64,000 bases of DNA from Cyrtodaria siliqua. Lineage: Eukaryota > Mollusca > Bivalvia > Adapedonta > Hiatellidae. The position numbers were made by a program, and so were the translations under genes. The DNA is taken from the NCBI GenBank assembly GCA_037043455.1, contig JAWPHD010000093.1, positions 434,001-498,000 on the forward strand, read 5' to 3'. Shown here piece after piece: positions 1-11,300 of the stretch. Within the stretch, counting starts at the first letter, position 1. Every line of letters begins with the position of its first letter. The notes below the pieces were generated by a model. The model did no database searches. It was not told the DNA's origin and saw only the letters and a program-made list of their open reading frames with translations.

Positions 1-1
1 T

Positions 2-590
2 CTCACCTTCAACACACACATAACCTCCAAAATAGCCTTAGCAAATAGAAACCTAGGAATACTTATGAGAACTTTTACATATCTAGACAAACATATATTT
101 TTGCAACTATTTAAAGCTTTAGTAAGACCCCATTTAGAATATGCCAATACAATTTGGTCCACGTACTTAAAAAAAGCACCAAATCGCTATAATAGAAAAT
201 GTTCAACGTTGGGCGGCAAAAATGCTATCGTCTTTCAACAACCTAGAACATAACGAAAGGTTAAGATCCCTAGATATTCCAACACGTCAATACCGAAGGT
301 TACGTCCAGACATACTCCAAGTCTTTAAGATCCTTAGAGGATTCGGTATCTCATGAATCCAAAACTTTATTCCTTTAGCAACATATACTAGAACGAGAAG
401 GAATACCCTAAAACTTTAAAAAAACAAGCCAGAACTGAACGCAGAAAACATTCCTTTAGTATTAGGGTATTGGAAGATTGGAATTCCCTACTGACAGTGT
501 TGTAGAAGCACCGAGTGTGAATGCCTTTAAGAGCAGACTAAACAAACATTGGCATAACAATCAAATACAATTTGATGCTAGTTGTTTCCC
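2..590 (+). pseudogene. Non-LTR retrotransposon reverse transcriptase, C-terminal fragment
   Basis: This is the thumb/C-terminal end of a LINE reverse transcriptase, read in at least three frames. From base 2 the frame reads LTFNTHITSKIALANRNLGI, then LFKALVRPHLEYANTIW near 110-160. That second block is the hallmark that follows the catalytic palm in jockey/CR1-like LINEs. A frameshift near 170 moves the reading to ENVQRWAAKML and then LRSLDIPTRQYRR near 265-300. Another shift near 480 gives FSIRVLEDWNSL and VNAFKSRLNKHW. There is no start, no endonuclease domain and no palm domain, so this is a truncated relic cut by the window edge. The family is secure; the clade is inferred. Confidence 0.8.
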
Positions 591-676
591 AAGCCTGCGC
601 AGTAGACACTCTCGACCGTCTAACCACCAAAGAGATGAGCCTCAAGCCACAGTAACTTCCTGACCCAGCGACATAT

Positions 677-1060
677 ATGCAAGTCTTAGTAGAAGGCGAG
701 TACTCGGTCCCAGCCACAGTAGATCTCACTGAATCCGTTAAATCACAAGCGCGTTTAATCGCGGATGACTGCTTCCTCTACAGGGTCATAAAAACAAGAA
801 AGGACCATTTTATACTCCAAGACGACTTGAAGGCGTTAAAAGATTGGGCTCACGACATGGGCATGCAGTTTAATGCCAAGAAGTGTTATATGATGAGCGT
901 TAACTCGAAATCTTCTAACTTCTACTCCCTAAATAATCAGATCCTCCAACAATTCAAGGAAAACCCCTATCGCAGGGTAACCATATCGGAAGACCTGAAG
1001 TTTATCCTTAGAAGTGGGATGCGCACGGGAATGAACATTATCAATACCAAGAACGTAGGC
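677..1060 (+). pseudogene. LINE reverse transcriptase palm-domain fragment with altered catalytic box
   Basis: One open frame of about 130 codons matches the middle of a LINE reverse transcriptase. The block ARLIADDCFLYR occupies the place of the F/YADD catalytic box, followed by LKDWAHDMGMQFNAKKCYMM and VTISEDLKF. In active elements the residue before ADD is usually Phe or Tyr; here it is Ile, though the two Asp remain. It lies downstream of a C-terminal fragment, which is the wrong order for one element, so the two are separate insertions or a rearranged copy. No start or stop of a full ORF is visible. Confidence 0.72.
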
Positions 1061-1078
1061 CCACGGTTGCGATGGTAA

Positions 1079-1445
1079 TTCCAGCCCCAAACTACCAGGT
1101 TTTGATCTTGCAGAATAGAAACCGGCTGGAAATATTTTATTGTTTTATCCGCAGTGGACGTTTATCAACTTAATACACTATTATTGAAAACATAAATGTA
1201 GATTTTTTTTTAAAATCTGGAATTAGTAAAAACTCACGGCGTCCCCTTACCCGGTAATTGCGTTTTCATTCATTACTCACTTTAAAGTGTCACATGAAAA
1301 TCTTTCGGTTTTTATTAGCACCTCGGATTTAAGAAATAAAATATTGTCAGCAGGTTTATATCGTCCCAGATCAATATCAAACATTGTTTATTAAAATACT
1401 CAATGTTGATTGGTTATTAAGGGGTTATTAAATTAAGAAATATAG
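1079..1445. other. AT-rich spacer, no gene seen
   Basis: I see no open frame with protein-like content and no clear repeat in this stretch between the LINE debris and a fold-back element. Confidence 0.6.
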
Positions 1446-1601
1446 AGATTACTTAACTGCTGGATTCGATTATAGGGAAATCCTTCAAGAGATGGTAGGC
1501 ATGTGGTTATTTTCACGAATGCGCGTGAGTGAAAAAAACTAAACATGCCTACTATCGTGTGAAGGATGTCCATATAATTGAACCTAGCAGTTAAATAATC
1601 T
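1446..1601. mobile_element. Fold-back MITE, 156 bp
   Basis: The left arm starting AGATTACTTAACTGCTGGAT is mirrored by the right arm ending GCAGTTAAATAATCT. The arms pair over about 58 bp with a handful of mismatches. The inner part (TTTTCAC ... GTGAGTGAAA) extends the stem, so nearly the whole element can form one hairpin. It encodes nothing. Family unknown. Confidence 0.75.
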
Positions 1602-1851
1602 ACTACATCTTAAATCACTTTGTGTATGATTTCAAGCGCAATGTTTTGTTTTCACTTAATAATATCGGCGGATGACGTCGACGTCAGCAACACTTTACTG
1701 ACATCATGATTCAACATAACAGTTACCTTTCTTTTTGTTCTGAGCTAGTTATTAATATTAAGCGATTACGAATATTTTTCACTGCGAAATCCTATTATTT
1801 CACCCACGAAAATGTTATATATAACACCAAAAATCTAGCAAGTTTAGATTG

Positions 1852-1937
1852 ATTGTCTCTGTACCTGGTGGGCTGTACTTGAAGATCATCGAAACCATTG
1901 TAAACGTCAAGTCTGGCCCACCAGGTATTGAGACAAT
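1852..1937. mobile_element. Short inverted-repeat element, 86 bp
   Basis: The ends ATTGTCTCTGTACCTGGTGG and CCACCAGGTATTGAGACAAT are complementary with two mismatches. The core contains ACTTGAAGATCATCGA. A related core (ACCTGGTGG ... ACTTGAAGTTCATCGA) occurs at 58,865-58,895, so this is a dispersed family rather than a unique palindrome. Confidence 0.6.
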
Positions 1938-2242
1938 ATAAACCCACTGGATATATTATATTTCTTAAATCAAGACCAAGAAAACGGCAAATAGCGCATT
2001 ATTATCATGATTATAAACCAATTTCACAATCCCACCCAGAGAAGTATAATGAAGTAACATTGCCGTGTTTTCCTTTAAAAAAAGCAATGTCTGTTTTTAT
2101 TAAAGTTTGAAAACAAAGTGTTGCTTTTTCTTTGCAAGAAAACAATGTACATATTTTGAAAGTCTACCTGATGATCAGCTGAATGTTTTTTTGTAGAGGT
2201 TTTAGTTGGAGGCTCGAACAGCAAGCGTGAAGTGCCCTGTTA

Positions 2243-3267
2243 GGAATAAGAGCTGCCATAAACAGACATTTAAGACTGCCAACATATGAGCGCATTATAG
2301 ACTTAAGCAAAAATGACAGCTTCCAAACAAGCAATTAAGTACTTAAAGGTTTACTTCAAATGAATAAGCGAGTTGGTCTCGATAAAACAGTCCATAAAAC
2401 AGCTATTGATGGACCAGACATGCAAAAAATGTATGATTCTAGAACCTTAGTTAATGGCAATCCTTTATCATTGCAAAGAAAGGTGTGGTTTGAATTGACC
2501 CTACATTTTGCACGTAGGTGGCAGGAGGGTTTCAGAAATTTGAAAAGATACTGTTTTGCGCTAAAAGTTGATGCACAAGGTTGCAACTATTACTACAAAA
2601 CATTCAATGAAGTAGATAAGACACACCAAGGAGTTGACTCTCTCGCGAATCGAACAATCAAACAGAATGCTCTCGCGAATCGAACAAATCAAACAGAATG
2701 TACGAAACAAAGGATGACACTGTAAACTGTCCTGTATCAAGCTTCACAAAGTAATTGTCAAAGTTAAATCCCGAAAGTAACCACTTGTTTCAAAGGCCTT
2801 TGAAAAAAGATGTAGATACTAGCAGTCCCTTCTGGTTCTCTAAAGTTCCATTTGGCCGCAACAAACTGTCTCAGATGATGAGTGATATATCTACAGCTGG
2901 TAAATTAAGCACTTGCTACACAAACCATTGTGTTCCTGCCACATGCTGCACAGTTCTTGGAGATGAAGGTATGACAGCTGCGAACATTATGTCTGTCCCT
3001 GGGCATCGTAATGAAAAATCATTACAATCGTACATGGCTGGACCATCAGTAGAGCCGAGGAGAGGGATGAGTAACATACTGCAACGCAAGGAAACAGGCT
3101 CTACTGTCCCGCAAGTGTCATTGCCTCCATCCAATTGGTCGGACTCCAATCACTCGGCCGGCATTCCGTCGTCGGCAGCCTCCAGTGCGTCAACTCAATG
3201 TCTGTCTCAAGCATCCTTAGATTCAGCAGACACATGCTTGACCGATAATCCAGCGACAACCTTTTGA
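2243..3267 (+). pseudogene. Crypton/DUF3504-type tyrosine recombinase relic
   Basis: The frame from 2243 reads GIRAAINRHLRLPTYERIID, then an in-frame TAA after SFQTSN, then DGPDMQKMYDSRTL, KVWFELTLHFARR and YYYKTFNEVDKTHQG. From about 2698 another frame reads MYETKDDTVNCPVSSF, a TAA stop, LNPESNHLFQRPLKK, PFWFSKVPFGRNKLSQMM, YTNHCVPATC and GHRNEKSLQSYMAGPS. This domain order is that of the DUF3504 recombinases (KIAA1958/QRICH1-like, Crypton-derived). The frame change falls at a duplication of 30 and 31 bp (2640-2669 and 2670-2700). The H-x-x-R box has Pro instead of Arg, and the upstream Arg box reads RRWQEGFRN, where family members usually have RRGRENLR. Both Arg positions therefore look lost, although the Tyr of QSYM remains. 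Dead by two stops, a frameshift and active-site loss. Confidence 0.8.
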
Positions 3268-3269
3268 TT

Positions 3270-3535
3270 GTAGAGGTTGAGATTGCATTTGGGGCCACTG
3301 GGTTAAGGTCTAGGTCGCTGTTACTAAAAATAGCAAAATTGGTTTCCGCTCAATACCTTTTGATTGGAGTGAGATATTGTGACAAAACTTGCTGGGTAGA
3401 TAGCTGATGTGAAGAGAAAGTTTGGGATTGCAATCGGGGTCACTGGGTGGTTCAAGGTCAAGGTCACTATTACTAAACACAGAAAAACGTTTCCGCTCAT
3501 TAACTGATGTTAGGAGTCAAAGTTGACATGCTCTC
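3270..3535 (+). repeat. Two diverged units of a ~140-bp dispersed repeat
   Basis: Two units share GGTCACTATTACTAAA-type blocks and TTTCCGCTCAATA. Nearly the same text occurs at 61,090-61,320, where three units are present. Confidence 0.75.
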
Positions 3536-3645
3536 TTAGGAGTAACTTCGAGCACAACGAATGTATTTATTGCCTCACACGTGATCACGTCTAGACCAAC
3601 CATATCACCGTATTATTTATAGTGTAGAATAAATATGACTTCTGA
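3536..3645 (+). repeat. Dispersed ~110-bp block shared with 62,265-62,380
   Basis: From GAGTAACTTCGAGC to AATAAATATGACTTCT the block matches the copy at 62 kb with only a few differences by eye. It contains the near-palindrome CACACGTGATCACGTCTAG and an AATAAA. No coding frame. Its conservation stands out against neighbouring decayed repeats. Confidence 0.75.
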
Positions 3646-4015
3646 GGATGATGTTGTTTCCTTGCATATCACTCGGTGCACCACTTTCAAGGCTGGTGAA
3701 CACGAAATTCAAAACAAACTTTCAAAGATGTACTGAATTCTAAAATTACATAAACAGCCTTATATATGTATGTCTAATTATAGTGCCTGCACCACAAACA
3801 TCTCCAATATTGTAACTTCTTGTATTACTGCCGTTAACGATCACGTTAAAAATAGTGTACAAATGCTTATGACAACTCTGTATTGTAGTAAATTAAAAAT
3901 TCAGTAGCTAATCCTGATAAAATGAGCAATAAACGACAAGTTTTATCTATCAGTACATGACTTTTCACAAGTGTATACAACCTTGCCATATCACCTTATA
4001 AAAGACAAGACGAGG
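3646..4015. other. No feature recognised
   Basis: AT-rich DNA with short stop-rich frames; nothing recognised. Confidence 0.5.
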
Positions 4016-4024
4016 CGCCTCCGT

Positions 4025-4165
4025 TGATGAGATGTTCAAGTTAACGACGTTGCGTTGTAAACATGCTTGCCTCTCACCGCTGCGGCTAGCGGGAGGTATA
4101 CAGTACTGAGAGTACTCAGGAAAAATGGCGTGTTCTGCCTCAACCCCAAAAACACCGACCGTCAT
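4025..4165 (-). repeat. Dispersed repeat family D (SINE-like), reverse copy
   Basis: On the minus strand it carries TATATGACGGTCG, GAGGCAGAACACGCC and CAGTACTGTATACCTCCCGC. The same order is seen at 37,735-37,800, 55,085-55,160 and, more degraded, at 8,540-8,690 and 28,720-28,800. The 78-codon minus frame here is a shadow of the repeat. Confidence 0.65.
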
Positions 4166-4299
4166 ATATGGCCTACATTGTGTTGAAATGGCGTAAAACA
4201 CTAGTTATTCAAAACGAACTTCAAAACAAGATCTTATTCAAAACAACTTTCGCGAGAGAGAAAAATACATATTCGGCCTGTAATCCCAATCTAGGGAAA

Positions 4300-4590
4300 G
4301 GTGTTGAACTTTATATTACCTTTCATGAACAGAATCACCGATTCTGCTACTTTCCTCACCTTTCGTGTCTTTTGATTCCAAGGAAATCCCGTTTCAATAT
4401 TTACTGACATCCCATAAGCTTTAAAGTATAACACCGCTTAAGCAGGTGCTAGTATGTATAAGAGGTGTTGCACATTATATTACCTTTCATGAACAAATTC
4501 AATATGAACGAGTCTGCTACTTTTCTCTCTCGTGTATGTTTGTTGCTTCAACGAAATCCTCTGTTCAGTATGTACTAACATTCTCACTAG
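4300..4590 (+). repeat. Two direct copies of a ~110-bp unit
   Basis: Copies at about 4300-4405 and 4463-4590 share GGTGTTG..., TATATTACCTTTCATGAAC, TCTGCTACTTT, TTCAACGAAATCC-type and GTACTAACAT-type blocks in the same order. They are diverged direct repeats with no gene. Confidence 0.6.
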
Positions 4591-4659
4591 CATTTGTTTA
4601 GTGCTGTGTCGCGGCCATAAAATTGAAACAGACAGACGGCCAATCAGAAGCGACATCAC

Positions 4660-5972
4660 CTGGAATAACACCCACATCTGAAACAAAAATGTTGAAAGTC
4701 GGAGTGCCACAAGGATTAGTGTTGTGTCCTCTTCTTTTTGTAATTGATATAAATGATATTGTCGAAAACATGTTAAGTATAACACGTCTTTTTCAATTTC
4801 ACATCTAGCATAGACGGTGTGGAAAGTATTTTTAACCACGATTTATATATCATATCAGATTGGTCGAAACTATGGCTTGTTCAATTTAATCCAAATAAAA
4901 CTAAAGTGTTATTTCTTTCTCTGATACTCTCGGACCGCCGTCCACAGCTACGTTGAAATGACGTTCATCGACGTTCAGCTTACATTTGGGGAAAACCATA
5001 AACATTTGGGTATAAGATTGAAATCAGATGGTAGTTGGCATGAACACATTAGCAGTATAATAGCTTCTGCCTCAAAAGCTTTAGACCTAATGCGACTTTT
5101 AAAATTCAAAGTGAATTGTAAAACACTTAATCAGATTTACCTATCGTACACGCGCCCTATCTTAGAATATGCAACTATTGTGTGGGATGGGTGTTCTGTC
5201 TTTGATAGAGAAAAACTCGAAAAACTCCAATATGAGGCCACACTGAAACAAGATCAGTATCAATACAAATATTATTATCCGAAATCGGATGGCTGTCATT
5301 ATCCGATAGACGTAAATCACCCTTGTTTATAAAGACAATAAAGGCATAATGCCTCCATATGTTACTAACCTTTTCCCTCCATTTGTCCAGGAAGATAACC
5401 TTAGTAATCTAAGAAACAATAACAACTAGGTGACAATGGCAAGAAGAACGAAAGTTATTTCCAGCTCATTTATACCATCATCTATTACTCTGTGGAGCAA
5501 CGTTCCAGTCTGAATTAGAAACTTACACTCTCTTGCTATCTTTAAACGCAAACTTAAAAGCTTAATATTTGTTAGTCCTAAAGTTCCTAGTTTCTTTTAC
5601 ATGATCCGCGACCACTTGCCGTTATACACTCGCGAATGTGTAATGCATGTAGCAATCTTAATAGCGATATTTATACAAATCATATACGACCATCACCAAG
5701 TTGCGACTGCGGGCATGTAATAGAAGATGCAGAACATTTTATGTTTAATTGTTATAGATTTCACATACAACGACTTACTTCAATCCACTCGACGTTACCA
5801 CACGCTAAGCGTAAACACTTTGCTATTCGGCCAAAAACAACTCTCAGATGAGGAAAATACATTATGTTTTAATGATTTCCAAAATACATTAGCGAAACCA
5901 AACGCTTTACACACTAGCAAGTTCTTACACAGGTTGTATACTGCTCGGACTCACTGTACTGAATGTCTATAA
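4660..5972 (+). pseudogene. Jockey/CR1-like LINE: reverse transcriptase to C-terminal zinc motif, degraded
   Basis: In order, the RT box LKVGVPQGLVLCPLLFVIDI appears near 4690-4750. SDWSKLWLVQFNPNKTKV follows near 4855-4905, then HLGIRLKSDGSWHEHI near 5005-5050 and IYLSYTRPILEYATIVW near 5140-5190. A frame from 5636 carries CNACSNLNSDIYTNHIRPSP, then CDCGHVIEDAEHFMFNC. This Cys-x-Cys ... His ... Cys signature is the usual C-terminal zinc-like motif of such elements. The catalytic F/YADD box expected around 4790 is missing, so the palm is internally deleted. Frameshifts near 4800, 5260 and 5510 and several stops make it inactive. A second copy of its 3' end lies at 62,590-63,125. Confidence 0.82.
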
Positions 5973-6165
5973 GGCCAAGAAAAAAAATAGTCGTGTTTCA
6001 GGTTTCCTGCTCAAGAAAATAGGGTAGATAGGTCGATTCGTTTTTGATATTTTTGTTTCCTACATGAAGGTAGAAATTACAACCAGAAAACATTATTCTA
6101 AACTCTGATTTTGAGTTCTTCAAGGATGTATATATTAATACTGGTTACTAAGTTATTGATATGCC
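5973..6165 (+). repeat. LINE 3' untranslated tail, shared with 62,954-63,125
   Basis: TAAGGCCAAGAAAAAAAATA, GTTTCAGGTTTCCTGCTCAA and CTCTGATTTTGAGTTC recur in the same order at 62.95-63.12 kb. The segment follows directly on the zinc-motif frame, which identifies it as the 3' end of the element. Confidence 0.75.
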
Positions 6166-6227
6166 TTTTCGACTGATGATTTTTATAAAAATAAGTATAA
6201 AAGTCGAACAGGAAATGCAGCTTTCAC

Positions 6228-6460
6228 AGAACACAGTAAACCCCAAAAACACGCAAAAAGACAAACACGAATGGCAATGTTAATAAGGAATAAAAAGCAT
6301 ATGACGGCACAAACACAAAATGGCTTGACAATAGGGCTACCGCATTTGAACGGTCAGTGACAAAAAAAGCCGCTGGGGTTTTAAACCAGATTCTAGGGTT
6401 CACCAAATCTCACACTTACCCTACTATCATCCCAATAAAACGGGACAGTGTAAATAAAGC
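6228..6460 (-). repeat. Dispersed repeat family A, reverse copy
   Basis: The minus strand reads ACTGTCCCGTTTTATTGGGA, TAGGGTTCACC-type sequence, AACGGTCAG and the downstream TGTTTTTGGGGTTTAC-like tail. Other copies: 18,430-18,810, 19,418-19,640, 24,225-24,760 and 29,705-29,955 (all +), plus a 3' scrap at 16,648-16,705. The element is at least 500 bp long in its best copies. No protein frame is shared between copies. Confidence 0.75.
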
Positions 6461-6549
6461 AATTCCCGCCATGAACTTACTTTAACATTTATAAGTGTAT
6501 ACGAATCACGAAGCCTTCAGAAATGTAACGTTCAATACCCCTCAAATTA

Positions 6550-6672
6550 AAGCCACTGGCTAGCTTCCTCACATGAAGATGTCTAGGTCCACAAGGGCTC
6601 GAACCCACAGCGGTGAGTGTCAAGTGATTTCAAGCCAATTACTCTAACAACTCGTCCACGAATGGATGCCCC
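6550..6672 (-). mobile_element. tRNA-headed SINE, reverse copy
   Basis: On the minus strand a GGGGGCATCC start precedes CGAGTTGTTAGAGTAATTGG (box-A-like), and GTGGGTTCGAGCC (box B) lies at 6,595-6,608, followed by GAGGAAGCTAGCC. This is the same family as 14,986-15,230 (+) and 44,882-45,098 (-). The head is tRNA-derived and the 3' part here is truncated. Confidence 0.75.
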
Positions 6673-6689
6673 CCAGCTTTAAAAGCGCT

Positions 6690-7650
6690 TTCAAATAAAG
6701 TGGGGATTTCGAATGTCATAAAATGTTATTCGTTGGCCACACCATTCGACATACACGACTATTTGCCGTGGTTTATAGCAGCAACCGTTTGACGTACCAA
6801 TGTGTAGAAATTCAAACATAAGGTCTTTATAAGGCACATAAGGTTAAATTTAGTTTAGCTCTATACAAAATAGTTAAGGCAAAAGTTCATTACGTGGTCC
6901 GAATACTAACTTTCATACCCCCATCGAACCCCTTCTCTAAGAAGCAAAAATGGGGCTGGGTGGATTAAAAAAACACCTTAATTTCGGCTTAAACATTTTG
7001 CCTATGGTACAATTAAAACATTTGATAGGTAATTTTAAACAAGTTATCGCATTATTTAAGTAAAACAATGTGTTTCAACGTGTTTTATGTCGAAATATCC
7101 GTTACAAAATCCTGCTAATATAAGCTTTCCCATCGCTTAATGGAATTAAGGCGGGACCACGTAATGTACCGCATCAAAATTCTAAATATATATTCAAACC
7201 GCCATTAACGAAATATTAAATCGCCTAACCTACTAGCAAATGATTTCATTTCAATAATGCTGTCTAGCTGTTGAGAAGTCAATACACTTTCTATCTAAAC
7301 ATTTCTTCCAAACTTTCAGAATAGTTGATAAATGATCCAGGGGGCTTAATATTTATTGAGTTTACGATATTTTACTTTTCAATGAAACTCGACATCAACA
7401 TGTTCTGCATCAATATGTTTTAATCTGATATATTATATTTGGCAAGATGAGTCACACCTAGTGGTTGACTGGAATGTGATCAAACAACTATCGAAACTCT
7501 TCCTTATATGTGTATATTATTAGACAACCAATAGATAAACTCGAATACTTCAATCATTCAGTATACTCCTCAAAATAATTTAAGGACCACAAAAAGCACC
7601 AACCGTAGTTTGAACTTAATCTGTAATATTATGAATTTCATATCCCTTAT
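6690..7650. other. No gene recognised
   Basis: AT-rich DNA full of stops on both strands. I see no splice-bounded exon, RNA gene or clear repeat. Confidence 0.5.
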
Positions 7651-7662
7651 TTAAAATATTAA

Positions 7663-7930
7663 AAAATGAGATATAGGGTCCTATAGGAACCACAGCGTCC
7701 GAACGCAATTTCATCGTAGGTCCGGACTGTACTGCAAACAATGACCTGATAATACAATGAAAGAGACAAAAAACAACAGAAAGGGTGGTGAAGACAGGGT
7801 TACCGACTTGGAAAGGTCAGTAGGCAATAAGGCCTACTAGTTAGCTTGAGTCGATTTTATGTGCGCACAATCCTCGCTATTATCCTGTCTTCAGCGCCCA
7901 AATAGACAAGACAGTGTAAACAAAACTACA
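7663..7930 (-). repeat. Dispersed repeat family B, reverse copy
   Basis: Blocks such as GGGTCCTATAGGAACCACAG, GCGTCCGAACGCAAT and GGTGGTGAAGACAGGGTTAC match 22,353-22,513 closely. They match 20,199-20,342 in the opposite orientation. Noncoding. Confidence 0.75.
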
Positions 7931-8334
7931 TCCCATCAAAAGGAATTCTCTAACAATAAAGTCCACATCCAGAGAAACTAACTAAAGAAACACATATTAA
8001 ATAATAATAAACATCTCAGGATGTATCCAGAATACTATCACAATTGTAAAAGAACACAACTAAACGTAAACAAAAAATACTTCAAACAGCAAAATGTTCA
8101 ATAACTTTTAAAAAAAAAGACCCAAATCAAAACATGGTCCCTAAATTATTTTGAGGAGCATAGTTACGTAACCCGCCTCTTCTCGAATCCGGGGAATTAC
8201 CTACCATTAGCTGAATCATTTTAGCAACTCAGGCGCGCAATTGTACAATTGTAATCTTACATGCAGCTAGGTAACGCGGTAAATAAGTTGCTGTTCAAAT
8301 TAAGGCGTATTTGTGTGTAATCGATACCAGTAAA

Positions 8335-11300
8335 ATGAAGACTTTGTTTTTCCTCATAGTGGCTGTTACCTGTGCTTTAATTGTCGGTCAAGGTAAGAGT
8401 TTTCTTACTTAAATCTGTATAACTAAATTGTTTAAACTTCACTTAGTAATTCGCTATTTGATGGACGTCCATTTGTCTAAAGGAAGTATCGTATGTAGAA
8501 GACCTTATTTGGGTCGGTTGGTTGGTTGGTTTAATGAATGAATGGTGTTTTACGATTTAGGGTCATTATGATGGTCAGTATTTAATGGCGGCGACAGATC
8601 ACCCACTTTTTCCTGAGCTCTGTATGCCCCCCGTTTCTGTAAGAAATCCCCATTTGGGATGTAAGGATTAAAAGGTAAACGTTCATAAGAGGGCTGTTCG
8701 GAATGTTCTAAGATTTTGTAAAATGTGTTCGTTTGAGATGAGGACATGTTCGACGAAAATATTTACATGGGAATATGTAATACATTGAGTCTAGTCTCAG
8801 CGAGTTGGCTTATTTAAACACCGAGATGGGCGTAGACTTAGTAACACTGTGACGTCATAGTGACCATACTCTAAATTCCAATATCTGGTAGTTGTAGTAC
8901 GGTATTGCAATGCCGCTTTAGTTACCCTAAATTAAACGATTTAATGCTCTGCATTCATCAAAGGAAATGTCACCGATCATTCTACAATGTTATATTGCAG
9001 CATGGTCACAGACAATTCTCTTTGTTTAGGCACAGGTGTAAATCGTTTAATTGAAAATAATACATGTCAGAATAACTGTGAGAATAACAGTGAGAATAAC
9101 AGTTAGAATAACCGAAATAGAGCTGAAATGGACATGCTACAAAACAAATAGAGTATGGTTTCATCTCGTTGGTTAATTTAAACACCTCGATGGGCTACGC
9201 CCATCTCGATGTTTAAATGAACCAACTCAATGAAACCATACTCTATCTATTACTTATTCATCCACCGAAGTTGACGGATTTTGATGTAAAATTATGCATA
9301 CACGTAAAGGTTATGATGTTATGCAAACACAACAGCTATGATGTTATACAAACACACAGATAAACGGTGCAGCTCGTGGCACGAGGTTGAATGTTTTTAA
9401 CGACAGCGACGTCATACGATATGTTTACCTTATATACCAAGTCATCCCAACCATCACAAACACGGAATATGCCTAATGAGTCAGTCAATTATTTATATGC
9501 AGTTGCTTTCTAATATCACAGGGCTTAGCAATTTCCCTTTCAGTAAATCGCCGATCCTCTAAAGATGCGTTAGCAACTAACGTTATATTTATGTTGATTA
9601 GGTAGGGTCTACCAGTCCTTCTATCATCTTCTGTACTCGATATGCTGTCTCTGAACGTCGTATGCCACAAGAATACTAGGGCAGTGGAACTGTTGAATAT
9701 CAGAGTTTTGGTGCGTTTTCAACTAACGTTATATGTATGTTGATTAGGTAGGGCCTACCAGTCCTTCTATCATCTTCTGTACTCGATATGATATATCTGA
9801 ACGTCGTATGCCACCAGAATACTAGGGCAGTGGAACTTTTGAATATCAGAGTTTTTCTAATAACCACACACAATTTAATGTCAGATCGTGCGTTCTTCGC
9901 TTCTGATATCAGACGTCATATTTCTCAAATTGTCTATATCTATGTTTAATTATAGTACAGCGCATATGGTTTGTGAAACAAAAATTTGTACTGTTTAGAC
10001 AACCGTAAACGTTTACACATTTTTATCTAAACATACACGGATAACGTTTTAAGTCGGTATGCATATTCTCTCATTGAAAAGGTGGGTCTTATATTAATTA
10101 ATTTATTAAAATAGTTGGACAAAATAATAGGATGCGAGTCGTATAGCATTGTAACTATTTATTTTATCAGACTTCATAATTTAAAGGTAATGTAGGCATA
10201 CATAAATTATAAGTATTGAGAGTTCTAAAACTCTTGGAAAACGGTGAAAAAAATATCAAAATCGGGCGCTAAACAAAGAAGACATGACCACTTGAAGAAT
10301 GTTTTAAAACGGATATGGTAGCTGCCATTTCGATAACGACTATAACGCCATAGTTCTAAATTGCCATATATACTGAAACGCAAAAGAAACGCAACACGGG
10401 AATTTCCGCTATATATTGTCTGTACAATATGCTGCTGTTAATCGAATGGTACCTGGCTACGTAAGACCTTTCCTTTCGGAACAAAACACTAAAACAACAC
10501 ACAATAGAGCAAATAGTATTCCTTCAAAGTTTCATTATTGACAGAGTATGCGTTTGGCTCAAGCATTTGAGCAAACTTAGCATGCACAATTTTGCAAACT
10601 CTTTACGTTAAATACAGTACTGAACCGGCTCAGTTTTTCAAAGAGGAATTTCGACATGTATGAATTCCTTGTTGCAAGGTGTAGTGTGATTAAAACGTCT
10701 ACGACATCACAGTTGTGTCCTTTCTCTAATTAACTGCAACTTTTTTTTTACAAAACATCTTGGGATTTCTTTGGAATATTAAGTGGAATTAAGTGTGCAG
10801 TATATACAATATATAGCGGAAATTCCCGTGTTGCGTTTCTTTTGCGTTTCAGTATATGGCATATTAATAAACATAATTTAAATCAAAGATTGAAAACTGC
10901 AAATTAACGAAAAATCATTACCTGATCCTATAATGCATTATAACAACTTTTGTTTACTTACTTTGAATACATTTGCTGTGATTTTAGTCCATACAAACCA
11001 TTATTGTCATATTTTTTTTATTGTAAATATTACATGTATGTTAATTTAGAACTATAGTGTCATAGTTTCCAAAAAAACGGGACTGCAATCAATCTCACAA
11101 GAATCTTCTAATAGTCACATCTTCTTAGTTTATCATCAAAAATTATCATTTTATAATTTTTTCATCATTTTCCAAGTGTTTCAGAACTCTCTCATTTACT
11201 TTAATAAGAAAAGAAATGCAAAACCAGCAACAGCAATGTTTAATAATATAATCCACAAATGTATTCAAACAGTACAATGAAAAATATTCACTTACGGAAT

